Positions 1-8,797 of a stretch of 47,151 nucleotides of DNA are shown here, one piece after another. Source of the DNA: an uncultured Mycoplasma sp. (GTDB taxonomy: Bacteria > Bacillota_I > Bacilli_A > Mycoplasmatales > Mycoplasmoidaceae). Location: assembly GCA_949285105.1 (NCBI GenBank), contig CASDXH010000007.1, positions 1 through 47,151 on the forward strand, given 5' to 3'. Positions within the stretch are counted from its first letter, which is position 1, and each line of letters opens with the position of its first letter. The position numbers and the translations under genes are program-made. Under the pieces are notes generated by a model. The model was not told the DNA's origin. It searched no databases and saw only the letters and a list, made by a program, of their open reading frames with translations.

Positions 1-313
1 TCTTATTTCCAGATAGATTATGTGATATAAAATAGTTGTTATCAAGCGATTTAAAAGATAACCTAAAAATGAGTTTCTCCAAAAATCGCTACACTACCCC
101 ATACCCCATTGTGGAACTTATATTATTATTTTCTAATATTTTGGATTTTTATGTAATTTAATAGATTTTTGGTTTGTTATTCTTGTTTGGTAATATAAAT
201 TATTTATTGATACATTAATATAACACTTGTTATTTTTTTGATACAAATAGTAAAGTTGTCTTCTAGACAAAATCACTTGGAACCACGCACAATTATTTTT
301 TTAAATAAATATT
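1..313. other. Left-edge stretch without a recognised gene
   Basis: No reading frame of useful length or recognisable protein is visible on either strand. The only structure seen is a perfect 8-bp inverted repeat (AGCGATTT at 45-52 and AAATCGCT at 83-90) separated by 30 bases, next to a short run that is unusually C-rich for this genome (about 91-113). It may be the remains of a gene or a structured RNA cut by the window edge. Confidence 0.4.
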
Positions 314-341
314 TTGATTCTTTCCAAACTTGTGTTATACT
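314..341 (+). promoter_or_regulatory. Promoter of the orphan structured RNA
   Basis: A -35 box TTGATT (314-319), a 16-base spacer and an extended -10 box TGtTATACT (hexamer 336-341) predict a start near 348. That lies just before the first base of the P1 stem of the RNA that follows. Among the best sigma-70-type promoters in the window. Confidence 0.65.
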
Positions 342-347
342 ATTTAT

Positions 348-545
348 GTAAGAATCTTTTGAATAAGGTGAAATTCCTTTCTGGTAATTAGATTTATACA
401 GTTTTTAATTAAACAAAAATAAATCTTAGCCATCAGTAAAGTCTAGGATGAAAAGGTTCAAAAAAAATTGTATGTGCTTAATCGCCTGTAGATTGACCAT
501 TATATAACTTTTTATTACTCCGCATCGTGTATGCGGATTTTTTAT
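348..545 (+). ncRNA. FMN-riboswitch-like structured RNA with no downstream gene
   Basis: Seen: a 9-bp closing helix (352-360 with 451-459, one G-U pair), a hairpin with stem AAGG/CCTT (365-368 with 376-379) inside the motif GGTGAAATTCC, an 8-bp arm (390-397 with 419-426), and a 3' block reading GCC-CAGT-AAAGTC-GGATG (429-450). Known: these blocks and their order match the conserved core of the FMN (RFN) riboswitch. Differences: the G-rich segment after P1 is replaced by TGAAT, and one A/T arm stands where FMN riboswitches have several. The RNA begins at a good promoter and ends at a strong terminator, and the next gene lies on the opposite strand. It could be an orphan or trans-acting riboswitch, a variant with another ligand, or a decaying relic. 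Confident that it is an RNA unit; ligand unknown. Confidence 0.6.
519..545 (+). terminator. Intrinsic terminator of the FMN-like RNA
   Basis: Perfect 7-bp stem TCCGCAT / ATGCGGA (519-525 with 531-537) with a 5-base loop, followed by six T. If the RNA is a riboswitch this would be its expression platform, but no sense gene follows. Confidence 0.85.
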
Positions 546-609
546 TGTCATAAATAAATATAAATTATAAATATTTGGTTTTTCCTTTAATCATATTCGT
601 TTTAGGGAA

Positions 610-637
610 TAAAAATACACTAGCAATAGCTAGTGTA
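610..637 (-). terminator. Terminator of the lipoprotein gene
   Basis: Perfect 8-bp stem ACACTAGC / GCTAGTGT (617-624 with 629-636). On the minus strand it is followed by TTTTT. It lies 18 bases beyond the stop codon of the minus-strand lipoprotein gene. Confidence 0.85.
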
Positions 638-654
638 TGAAACTTATATTTATA

Positions 655-1440
655 TTAGTTAGTTTGGTAGTATGTGTTAATTGTTTCTATTTTTTCTGTT
701 ATCGAATAAGAAGCTGGTGCTTTACTATTTTTGAATGCTAATATACCACCACTTTTAGCTGTATCTTTTAATGAAGGTCTTAGTACTGAAATATAGTTAT
801 AGAAATTTCTGTATGCTGCAGCACTATTATCTTTTCTCTTATAAGAACTTATCATGAATCTATATTCTAAAGGTAGGTTTTGTTCTGTGTATTTTCCGGG
901 TGTTGATTCACCTGGTACATGTGTTTTGTTTGCTATATCTAATACTTCTTGAGATGTATAAGTGTCGAAAGGGGATTCGTCACCTTTTGTTGCTGTTGCA
1001 CCACCAGCATTTGGATTATAAGGGACTAAGTCAATAAACAATACTAATTGCACATTATTATTTTTAATTGTTGAGCTTGTATAGAAGCTTTTCATAAATG
1101 AACTTGTTGAGAAGTTTTGTTCATTAACTGTTAAATTTGTTCCGCTTTCTGCGTTTCCATTGGGCCCATAAAGAAATGATCTTACATCACTATTACTTGT
1201 TGTTCCATAAACAAATAAGTAATTACCTGAATTAAATGATGAACCATATACAGCATCTTTTACATTTAGATTAGTTTGTTGTAAAGTTGAATATTTTTCA
1301 GTAGTATAATTAGTACTTGATACTAATCTAACATTTTGAGATGAAATACTATTTGAAGAACAAGATGTTAAAACGAATGGTACAACAAGCGAAGAAGTTG
1401 TTAATCCTGCTGCCAAAATAAACATTTTTTTAAATTTCAT
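655..1440 (-). CDS. Predicted lipoprotein, function unknown
   Basis: 261 residues. The N-terminus has a positive start (KFKK), a hydrophobic stretch and a lipobox ending LTSC with Cys27 as the likely lipidated residue, so the mature protein should be anchored to the outer face of the single membrane. The rest is rich in Ser, Thr, Asn and Tyr, with no motif I recognise. The start is supported by an AGAGGTG ribosome site 2 bases upstream of the ATG. It is a single-gene unit, transcribed divergently from miaB and ending at a good hairpin terminator. Surface lipoproteins of this kind are often lineage-specific in mollicutes. I cannot name a role. Confidence 0.85.
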   Translation of the reverse strand: MKFKKMFILAAGLTTSSLVVPFVLTSCSSNSISSQNVRLVSSTNYTTEKYSTLQQTNLNVKDAVYGSSFNSGNYLFVYGTTSNSDVRSFLYGPNGNAESGTNLTVNEQNFSTSSFMKSFYTSSTIKNNNVQLVLFIDLVPYNPNAGGATATKGDESPFDTYTSQEVLDIANKTHVPGESTPGKYTEQNLPLEYRFMISSYKRKDNSAAAYRNFYNYISVLRPSLKDTAKSGGILAFKNSKAPASYSITEKIETINTYYQTN

Positions 1441-1526
1441 AACACCTCTAAAAATATTTTTTAATATTATTAGTAATTATATAATATTATTATAAATTAT
1501 GTATTGCTTACTTTTGAAATTGCTAT
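1441..1526. promoter_or_regulatory. Divergent promoter region, lipoprotein / miaB
   Basis: A short, almost pure A/T spacer between divergent genes. TATAAT-like hexamers are present on both strands around 1476-1483. -35 boxes are not clear, so exact start points are uncertain. Confidence 0.35.
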
Positions 1527-1536
1527 GGAGTTTTTT

Positions 1537-2988
1537 ATGAACAAACCGAAGAGAGATATATCAAAATATTTTTTACCAAGCATTAAAAACGCAAGAAAAA
1601 GAATTGAAGAATCTAAGATAGTTAGAGATAGTTTTAATATACCTGAGAATTTAGTTAACTATGGTGTTGGTAAAAAATTCCATATAAAAACTTTTGGTTG
1701 CCAATCAAATGTTAGAGACTCTGAAACTTTGATGGGTATTTTAGAAATGATTGGATATACACACACTGACTCTATTAATGATGCTGATCTTGTATTATTA
1801 AATACTTGTGCAGTAAGAGAGCACGCAGAACAAAAGGTTTTTGCAGATATTGGAGTTTTGGATAAAATAAAGAGAACAAACCCTAATTTCATTTTTGGAA
1901 TGTGCGGTTGTATGGCACAAGAAGAATCTATAGTAAATAAGATTTTAAAAAGTAATAGTAACATAGACTTCATTTTTGGAACTCATAATATTCATAGAGT
2001 TTTAAACATTTTAGAACAAGTTATTTTTGAAAAGAATTTAATCATTGAAGTTTGATCTAAAGAAGGGGACATTATTGAAAATTTACCTTCATTTAGAAAT
2101 AGCAACATCAAGGCTTTTGTAAACGTTATGTATGGTTGTGATAAGTTCTGTACATATTGTATTGTTCCTTTCACTAGAGGAAAAATTAGAAGTAGAAGTA
2201 AAGAAGATATAATTGCTGAAGTTAAATCACTTATAAAAGACGGATACAAAGAAGTAACTTTAATTGGTCAAAATGTTAATTCTTATGGAATTGATTTCAA
2301 AGGAGAACAAAAGTACTTATTCCATGACTTATTAAAAGATGTAGCAGAAACAGGAATTAAAAGATTAAGATTTACAACAAGTAACCCATGAAATTTTACA
2401 AAGGAAATTGTTGACACAATGAGATCTCATCCTAACATAATGCCACACATTCATTTACCAATTCAAAGTGGTGACGAATTAATTTTAAAAAGAATGAATC
2501 GTCCAATGAAAATTGAAGACTATATTAGTTTAGTTAACTATATTAAAAAAAATATTCCAAATTGTTCAATTACAACAGACATCATTGTTGGATTCCCAAA
2601 TGAATCTAGAGAACAATTTGAAAAAACATTAGAACTTTATAACACTGTGCAATTTGATAATGCCTTTACTTTTGTTTATTCAAAAAGAGATGGAACTGTT
2701 GCAGCTCAACTTCCAGACAGTATTCAATTACAAGAGAAGAAAGATAGACTTAATGAATTAAATGAATTAGTGAAAACATATGCTAAAACAAACAACATGA
2801 AATTTGTTGGGACAACTTTAGATGTACTAGTTGAAGGTCCATCTAAAAAAGATGAATCAACTTTATCAGGATATTCTCCTCAATGAAAAATTGTTAATTT
2901 TAAAGGTATTGCAAATCCTGGAGACATTGTAAAAGTTAAAATTACAAGCGCTTCAAGATTTACTTTAAATGGCGAAATGGTAAGTTAA
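1537..2988 (+). CDS. miaB: tRNA-2-methylthio-N6-dimethylallyladenosine synthase
   Basis: 483 residues. A radical-SAM methylthiotransferase that adds the methylthio group to i6A37 of tRNAs reading U-starting codons. The N-terminal MTTase domain has the cluster cysteines Cys55 (FGCQ), Cys91 (NTCAVRE) and Cys125 (CGCMAQ). The radical-SAM motif is C201-x3-C205-x2-C208 ([10 protein letters not shown]). A TRAM-like RNA-binding tail ends in NGEMVS. Three TGA codons are read as Trp. I chose ATG 1537 because GGAG lies 6 bases upstream; a TTG 33 bases earlier has no ribosome site. It heads an apparent operon with the kinase gene, whose ATG follows the stop by one base. Confidence 0.95.
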
Positions 2989-2989
2989 T

Positions 2990-4117
2990 ATGCAAAATAA
3001 GAATCTAATTAACACAATTTATATGAATTATAAATTAGTTGAGTTACTAGGTACTGGAGGGATGAACTCAGAGGTTTATCTTGGTAAGTATGTTGGTAAT
3101 GATAAAGATATACCAGAGAAGTATAAAAATGCGGCTATAAAAATAATCACAAAAACTAGTGACACTACAAGTGACCAATGAAATAAAATCTTGGATGAAG
3201 CTGTAACTAATGCTAGACTTTCAAAGAAAAGTGATGTTAATATAGTTAAACTTTTCAATTATGACAATACAGATACTGATGTTGTTAAAACTGTGATGGA
3301 ATATATGGATGGAGAGTCTCTTAAAATAGTTTTAAGAGATAGAAGTTGCTTTTCATTAGTTGAAACACTTTACTTCTTTGAAAAGATTCTTATTGGTATT
3401 CAATACATGCATAACCAAGATAGAAGTATTATTCACCGTGATTTAAAACCTGAAAATATATTGACTTCTTCAGATCTATTAGAAGCAAAAATATCTGACT
3501 TTGGTGTTTGTACAGTTATTGAACCAAATAGCAAAAATAATTTCTTAACTAATGAAACAAGCTTTTTTGGTACAGTACCTTATGTTACACCAGATGCTTT
3601 TAATTGTACTTTTTCAGAGGGAAAAAGAATTCCTATAATTACTAAACAATTTGATTTTCACTCTTTGGGAATAATTTTTTATGAGATGCTAGTTGGTGAT
3701 AAACCTTTTGAAATTATTGATGAAAATGACACTAGTACAATTAAACTTTTTGCCGATTATGACATAACACCAATGAAGTACATTAATCCTTCAATAACAA
3801 ATGATGTTGAAAATGTTTTCTTAAGATTAACTGCATCAAAAGAAAATGATAAACATCTAAGATATACATGTGTTGAAGAGATCATTAATGATGTTAAAAG
3901 AATACAAAATAAATACACTAAAAATGATAAAGAAGATGAAACTTTAAAACCATATTATAAAAGAACTTATCAGAATAGACTATTATTAGAACTAAAAGAA
4001 AATTTCACATTGTGAAGAAGCATTTGTAAAAACAAATGGGTTCTTGGTTGTGTTGTTGTATTTGGGCTAGTTACAGTGTTAACGATTATATTTTTATTAC
4101 TGGATATTTTATGATAG
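2990..4117 (+). CDS. prkC: Membrane-anchored Ser/Thr protein kinase (PrkC-like, no PASTA)
   Basis: 375 residues. Hanks-type kinase with a glycine-rich loop (GTGG, residues 21-24), ATP-binding Lys51 (AIKII), catalytic loop HRDLKPEN with Asp151, and the metal-binding DFG (Asp170). After about residue 340 comes one strongly hydrophobic segment, so the catalytic domain is cytoplasmic. The extracellular PASTA repeats of Bacillus PrkC are absent: the protein stops right after the membrane helix. It follows miaB by one base and overlaps rsgA by 7 bases (ATGATAG). In many Firmicutes a PP2C phosphatase gene sits just upstream; here it is not in the window. Three internal TGA codons encode Trp, one at the C-terminus. 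Confidence 0.9.
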
Positions 4118-5013
4118 GTATTGTAATAAAAAAGACAGCATTAAATTTTACTATTTTTAATAAGGAAAAAAAAAAAGAAGTTATAGCTTTTCCTAGAAAG
4201 AAAATAAAGAGCGAAATTAACATAATGGTTGGTGATATTGTAAACTATAACTTTATAGACAATTCATTTGTAATTGAAAATGTTGTTGAAAGAAAAAATT
4301 ATATTAAAAGACCTTCTGTCGCAAATATAGATTATTTGGCAATAGTTTATTCAGTTAAAAAACCTGACTTCAATAGCTTTTTATTAAATAAATTTATAGC
4401 TTTTTATGAATCTTTTAATATAGATAAAGTAATTATTATTTTTACTAAAATGGATTTATTATCACAAAAGGAGTTAAAAGAATTTAATCTTATTTTTAAT
4501 GCATATAAAAATGATGGTTATATTTGTTTAAATTCTAATAATGATAAAGACTTAGATTTTTTTAAATCGTTATTTGAAAAAGATATTGTATGTTGTCTTG
4601 CAGGCCAATCTGGTGTTGGAAAGTCAACACTAATTAATAAAATAATTCCTAACTTACAAATTGCAACCCAGGAAATTTCTGAGAGTTTAAATCGTGGAAA
4701 GCATACTACTACTACAGCTTCACTTGTTAAATTCAAAAATGGTTTCTTTATTGATACACCAGGATTTTCATCAGTTGAATTTGATTTTTCAGCAGAGGAT
4801 TTAGCAAAAGCTTTTAATGACTTTAGAGAATATTCATCAGAATGTAAATTCTCAAATTGTCTTCATAACAGCAATAGTGTAAATTGTAATGTTATTAAAA
4901 AAGTTGAAGAAGATAAAATTTATAAGCAGAGGTATTTGGACTATTTAAAAATGCTTGATCAAATTCAACTAAATAATAAAAACAATTTTTTAAATTACAA
5001 AAAGAAGAAATAA
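4111..5013 (+). CDS. rsgA: Ribosome small-subunit biogenesis GTPase RsgA
   Basis: 300 residues. A circularly permuted GTPase that helps 30S subunit maturation. The order is N-terminal OB-fold, then G4 (TKMD), G1 (GQSGVGKST from residue 165), G2 (the Thr-rich switch RGKHTTTT) and G3 (DTPG), then a C-terminal zinc knuckle with Cys/His spacing C-x4-C-x-H-x6-C. The permuted motif order is diagnostic. The start ATG 4111 overlaps the kinase stop by 7 bases, implying translational coupling; an upstream in-frame start would run far into the kinase gene. Adjacency to prkC is a common Firmicute arrangement, and in Bacillus and Staphylococcus RsgA has been reported as a kinase target. Confidence 0.95.
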   Translation: MIGIVIKKTALNFTIFNKEKKKEVIAFPRKKIKSEINIMVGDIVNYNFIDNSFVIENVVERKNYIKRPSVANIDYLAIVYSVKKPDFNSFLLNKFIAFYESFNIDKVIIIFTKMDLLSQKELKEFNLIFNAYKNDGYICLNSNNDKDLDFFKSLFEKDIVCCLAGQSGVGKSTLINKIIPNLQIATQEISESLNRGKHTTTTASLVKFKNGFFIDTPGFSSVEFDFSAEDLAKAFNDFREYSSECKFSNCLHNSNSVNCNVIKKVEEDKIYKQRYLDYLKMLDQIQLNNKNNFLNYKKKK

Positions 5014-5055
5014 TTTATTATTTTATAAATGAAGTAAAAAGATCTTGGAGATATT

Positions 5056-5511
5056 ATGAAATTATATTTAGCTGGACCTTTATTTAATGAAGCAGAGTTA
5101 GCACAAAGAAAATACGAAGGAAAAATAATGAGAGAAAGATTTCCTGAAATTGAATTATTCAACCCTGTAGATCAACCTTTTAATACAGATAAAAGTAGTT
5201 TACCTACACCAAATGAAATTTTTAATAATGACACAAAAGCAATTATTGAATCAGATATTTTTCTAGCCGACATAACAAACAATGATCCAGGTGTTTTAGT
5301 TGAGCTTGGAATTGCTATAGCAACTAAAAAACATATCATATGTGTTAACTCAGATATTAGATTAAAAGATGCATCATATTATGAAATTCCAACGTATGGT
5401 TTTAACCACTATGTTTTAGGTGGAATATATGAATATGGAATTCTGGTTAATAGTTTTGAAGAAGCAATGCTAGAAGTTGAAAATTATTTAAAAAAGATGC
5501 GTCAAAATTAA
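5056..5511 (+). CDS. Nucleoside 2-deoxyribosyltransferase
   Basis: 151 residues, the usual length of the family. Transfers 2-deoxyribose between nucleobases in salvage, which fits a mollicute that cannot make purines or pyrimidines de novo. Seen: the N-terminal KLYLAGPLFN strand-loop, the acidic D-x-A-D-I segment near residues 71-75 and the nucleophile region GVLVELGIAIA, all typical of the NDT fold. TTGGAG lies upstream of the ATG. Last gene of the miaB operon, followed by a hairpin terminator. Substrate preference (purine only or broad) cannot be told by eye. Confidence 0.85.
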   Translation: MKLYLAGPLFNEAELAQRKYEGKIMRERFPEIELFNPVDQPFNTDKSSLPTPNEIFNNDTKAIIESDIFLADITNNDPGVLVELGIAIATKKHIICVNSDIRLKDASYYEIPTYGFNHYVLGGIYEYGILVNSFEEAMLEVENYLKKMRQN

Positions 5512-5542
5512 AGATAGAAAAATAATAAATGACTCAAATTTA

Positions 5543-5572
5543 GCTCCCGATTATGATTGGAGCATTTTTTAT
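5543..5572 (+). terminator. Terminator of the miaB-ndt operon
   Basis: Stem GCTCC / GGAGC (5543-5547 with 5559-5563) followed by A then TTTTTT. Confidence 0.75.
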
Positions 5573-5698
5573 TTATCATTGTAAGAGAAATATAACTATC
5601 TATTTTTTAAATGATGTTTATAAAAATTAAAGATTTGGTTTTTGTTATTATATTGTTTTATTGTTAAAATATTTATGTTATTTGATGATGGGATTTAT

Positions 5699-6550
5699 AT
5701 GACGACAAAAAACAATATTAAATTAATTAAGAATTACAATGAAAATGAATTTTCTTTCTCAGAGTTATCAGCGATAGATTATATAAATGATAATCCTGAA
5801 GAATTTCTTAAAGTGCATAATTTAAATGATTTTTGCGAAAATAAACCATTCTCTGCTACTACTATCCAAAGACTTGCTAAAAAAATTGGCTTTAGCACAG
5901 CAACAGAAATGAAAGGATTTTATACTGGAGCTTATATTGATGAATTAAAGTCTCTAATTGAGTTTAATAAACAACTAAATAAAGATATTGATAAAACTGT
6001 ATCAAACAACAATATGGATATTGATCTATTTTCAGAACTTAATTTTCAAACATACTGTAAACAATTAATGATGGACTATAAAACTGTTGATTGAAACATT
6101 CATAAGAAATTGCAAGATGCAATTTTTAATTGTAAAAATATTTATGTTTATCAACCAGATCAAATCTTTGCAATAAGTAGTTTTGATATCTTCAGTCATT
6201 ATTTAGGAATAAAAATATATCGTATAGAAAGTTATTATCGTTTTAAATTAATTCAAGAGTTTGGAATATTTGAAGATTCTATTTTTATTGTTACAAAAGC
6301 TTTTTCAAAGCTTGATGAATTTGAAACTAAAATATTAGACTACTTCAAAAAGAATAATGTTCCAATATTCACTATTTCTGGAATAGATGGATTATTTCCT
6401 GATGTAGAAAACAATATAGTGATAGGTAATTATAAAAACACTTTAGATGAATATGACAGAATTGTTCACTTTAAGACTTTTTATGACCCATTAATTAGTA
6501 TCATCGTTTTCAACTTGTATTTAAAACTTATATCCAAAAAAAAACGTTAA
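5699..6550 (+). CDS. MurR/RpiR-family transcriptional regulator
   Basis: 283 residues, with one TGA-Trp codon at 6092. The N-terminal 80 residues form a helix-turn-helix of the RpiR type (FSATTIQRLAKKIGF, followed by the family-typical serine/alanine switch region). The C-terminal half is a SIS-like sugar-phosphate-binding domain with strands NIYVYQ, DSIFIVTK and PIFTIS. The start was placed at ATG 5699, which has GGGA 5 bases upstream; ATG 5675 has no ribosome site. It stands alone between two terminators. Family members sense phosphosugars and control sugar catabolism; the frameshifted nanE near 45.8 kb would be a typical target class, but the link is inference only. Confidence 0.8.
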
Positions 6551-6560
6551 TAAGTTAATT

Positions 6561-6611
6561 AAAAAAAGAACTAGAATAACTTGTGATTGTCTTTTATCTA
6601 GTTCTTTTTTT
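6561..6611. terminator. Bidirectional terminator between rpiR and the PQ-loop gene
   Basis: A perfect inverted repeat AAAAAAAGAACTAGA / TCTAGTTCTTTTTTT (6561-6575 with 6597-6611). The A/T flanks give a T-tract on either strand, so it can serve both convergent genes. Confidence 0.85.
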
Positions 6612-6623
6612 AATTTCTAATGA

Positions 6624-7019
6624 TTATTGATTATTGGTTTGATTTTTTTTGTTAGCTCTATAGTTACCATATTCTTCTTCTGTCATGTTTTTCTTTTTGC
6701 CCATGATAATATTGTATGTTTTTACAAATACTACAATACTAGAAGATAATCATGACATTACATTTGCTATAGCAACAGATAAAGAAAATGATCATTTAAT
6801 AGAATCTACACCAGCCATTATGTCTTTTGCAACATTATAGAAACCACTAACAACAAAACAGAAAGAACTAACCATTAGTATTAAAAATAACGCCGTGTTT
6901 ATGTGACTTGTTTTTTTCTTTCTTATTACATTAAAGACTTCTGGTATACTGAATATTGCAATACCTATAGCACCTAAATATCCTATGACAGTTATTACTA
7001 TATCACTTGCTGTTAACAT
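6624..7019 (-). CDS. Small PQ-loop / SemiSWEET-like membrane protein
   Basis: 131 residues with two TGA-Trp codons. Three hydrophobic helices are visible (about residues 7-28, 40-62 and 75-100), followed by a charged, Asn-rich tail. The end of helix 1 reads IFSIPEVFNVIRKKKT and resembles the PQ motif region of SemiSWEET sugar transporters, but the PQ dipeptide is PE here. A perfect AAGGAGG ribosome site stands just before the ATG. SemiSWEETs work as dimers of three-helix units, so size and helix number fit. A plain unknown membrane protein is the alternative. Confidence 0.6.
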
Positions 7020-7166
7020 ATTGCCTCCTTAACTAAAATAAGTATATAGAAATAAAAAATATTATTATTTTAAAATGATTTATTTTTATTAATAATGTTA
7101 TTTAATTTATAATTAAAAAGCATTCAATTTAAAACAAGACATTATAAAGGAATTAAAAGGTATAAC

Positions 7167-7928
7167 ATGGAAGCTAACATAATTGTCGTTGACATAGGAA
7201 ATTCATATATAAAAATAGCAATTGTTAACGATAAGTTAAATGTTTTAAGAAAACTAATGTTCAAAACCTCTGAAAGAATTACTAATAGATTTATCTCTAA
7301 AAATTTAATGAACTTGTCAAAAGATATTAATATTAGTGGGGCCATTATTGGTTCTGTCGTGAGTCATATAACTAGTAAGTTTTTTAAAACAATTAACAAG
7401 ATGTTTAATGTTACATCTTTTTTAATTGACCAAGAAAATGTTAAATTAAGTTTTAAATTTAACTTACCAAATAAAAAAACAATAGGACAAGATTTATTGG
7501 CACTTTCAGAATACTGTAGTTTAAAAAATAAGAATGCAGTTGGTTTTTCTTTTGGCACTGCAATTTTTGGTATTTTACTAATTGATAATGAATTTTTGGG
7601 AGCAAGTATTGCTCCAGGAATTGGAACATCATTTGATGAATTTATTAATCGAGTACATATGATTGAGGTAACAGACCTTGATAAAAAGAAATTAACCTTC
7701 TTTGGAGATGACACAGTAAAAGCTTTAGAGAGTGGAGTTAATAATATAAGAACTGGATTTGTTGATAGTTTTTATAAACAGGCTAAATTAAAAGTTAGTA
7801 ACCAAGAATTAGCTTGTATCATTTCTGGTGGAGAATGTCATGATATAGTTTCAGATTTTAAATATATCATTGATGAAAATGCCATCATAATAGGATTTGC
7901 AAATATTTTCTTTTTAAACACTAAATAA
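7167..7928 (+). CDS. coaX: Type III pantothenate kinase
   Basis: 253 residues. Catalyses ATP-dependent phosphorylation of pantothenate, the first step to coenzyme A. An ASKHA-fold signature DIGNSYIK (residues 9-16) starts the protein; the mid-region AIAPGIGTS matches the family's pantothenate/phosphate loop, and SGGECHD lies near the C-terminus. The size fits CoaX and no TGA codon is needed. The start is backed by AAAGG about 6 bases upstream and a TATAAT box at 7108-7113. Monocistronic and divergent from the PQ-loop gene. The usual family motif after GxD has Arg where this protein has Leu (GQDLLALS), so the active-site detail deserves checking. Confidence 0.85.
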   Translation: MEANIIVVDIGNSYIKIAIVNDKLNVLRKLMFKTSERITNRFISKNLMNLSKDINISGAIIGSVVSHITSKFFKTINKMFNVTSFLIDQENVKLSFKFNLPNKKTIGQDLLALSEYCSLKNKNAVGFSFGTAIFGILLIDNEFLGASIAPGIGTSFDEFINRVHMIEVTDLDKKKLTFFGDDTVKALESGVNNIRTGFVDSFYKQAKLKVSNQELACIISGGECHDIVSDFKYIIDENAIIIGFANIFFLNTK

Positions 7929-7956
7929 AAAAGGCAACTACTTTAAACATAGTTGC
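7929..7956 (-). terminator. Terminator of the ABC-2 exporter operon
   Basis: Stem GCAACTA / TAGTTGC (7934-7940 with 7950-7956). On the minus strand it runs into CTTTTTTATTT. The stem loop overlaps the stop codon of the ATPase gene. The plus-strand coaX has no other visible terminator, but the T-tract is on the minus side. Confidence 0.75.
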
Positions 7957-8797
7957 TAATACAATTATTTAGTGTTTTATATTTTTTTATTACATCAGAT
8001 TTATCCATGTCTAAATAGATATTTCCTTTTTTCATTATTACAATTCTATCTGCAATATAATCAACTTCATCCATATCGTGAGAGACGATTAGAATAGTTA
8101 TGTTATTTTCTTTTGCATATTCTTTTATAAAGGTTTTAATTTTATTTCTTATTGTTACATCTAACCCTGTTGATAATTCATCAAGAATTATAAATTTAGG
8201 TTTATTCAATATTGCAAGTAAACAATTTAATCTTTGTTGTTGTCCTCCAAACAAGCTTGATGCTTTTTTATTGTAGAATTCATCTATTCCAAAAATATAA
8301 AGCATTGCATTAAGAGTATCCTTGTTAATTGATATCTTTGAAATTTTAGTAATGAATTTAATAACTTGTCTAACTTTTATTCCTACAGGATATGAACTAT
8401 CTTGAAATTGTATTCCTATATATTCTTTGAAATTTGCATTATCTTCAAAGTGGTATTTTATTTCTCCGCTTGTTTGTTTATTTAATCCTGATATTATTTC
8501 AACAAAAGTTGTTTTTCCAGCACCATTACCACCAAGTAATGCTATGTTTTGGTTTTGATATATATTAAGGCTAACCCCATTAATTGCTGTTACTTTATTT
8601 TCTTTATGACCAAATACTTTAGTTAAATCTTTAATTTCAATAAGTAATTTTTTATCTTCTTTGTTGTTTTCATTAATTATGATTTCATCAGATAATGTTA
8701 CATTTTCACTTTCTTTTAGTGATTTGATGATTGATTGATCTGTTATTTTATCAATATCATATTTTATTTTTCCAAATTTATTTTTAAACCCAAACAT
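7943..8797 (-). CDS. ABC transporter ATP-binding protein (ABC-2 type)
   Basis: 284 residues. A charged N-terminal extension of about 50 residues precedes a standard ABC domain: Walker A GGNGAGKTT (89-97), Q-loop (IQFQD), signature LFGGQQQ (182-188), Walker B FIILDE with Asp206/Glu207, and switch His240 (VSHDMDE). The signature departs from LSGGQ (S to F). The start codon follows the stop of the permease gene with no gap (TAAATG), so the two are co-translated. The substrate is unknown; this class exports drugs, lipids or peptides. Confidence 0.9.
   Translation of the reverse strand: MFGFKNKFGKIKYDIDKITDQSIIKSLKESENVTLSDEIIINENNKEDKKLLIEIKDLTKVFGHKENKVTAINGVSLNIYQNQNIALLGGNGAGKTTFVEIISGLNKQTSGEIKYHFEDNANFKEYIGIQFQDSSYPVGIKVRQVIKFITKISKISINKDTLNAMLYIFGIDEFYNKKASSLFGGQQQRLNCLLAILNKPKFIILDELSTGLDVTIRNKIKTFIKEYAKENNITILIVSHDMDEVDYIADRIVIMKKGNIYLDMDKSDVIKKYKTLNNCISNYV

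Noticed and set aside
1659-1973. Minus-strand frame of 104 codons inside miaB
   Set aside because: It overlaps well-supported miaB motifs, has no ribosome site and codes for nothing recognisable; a shadow of the real gene.
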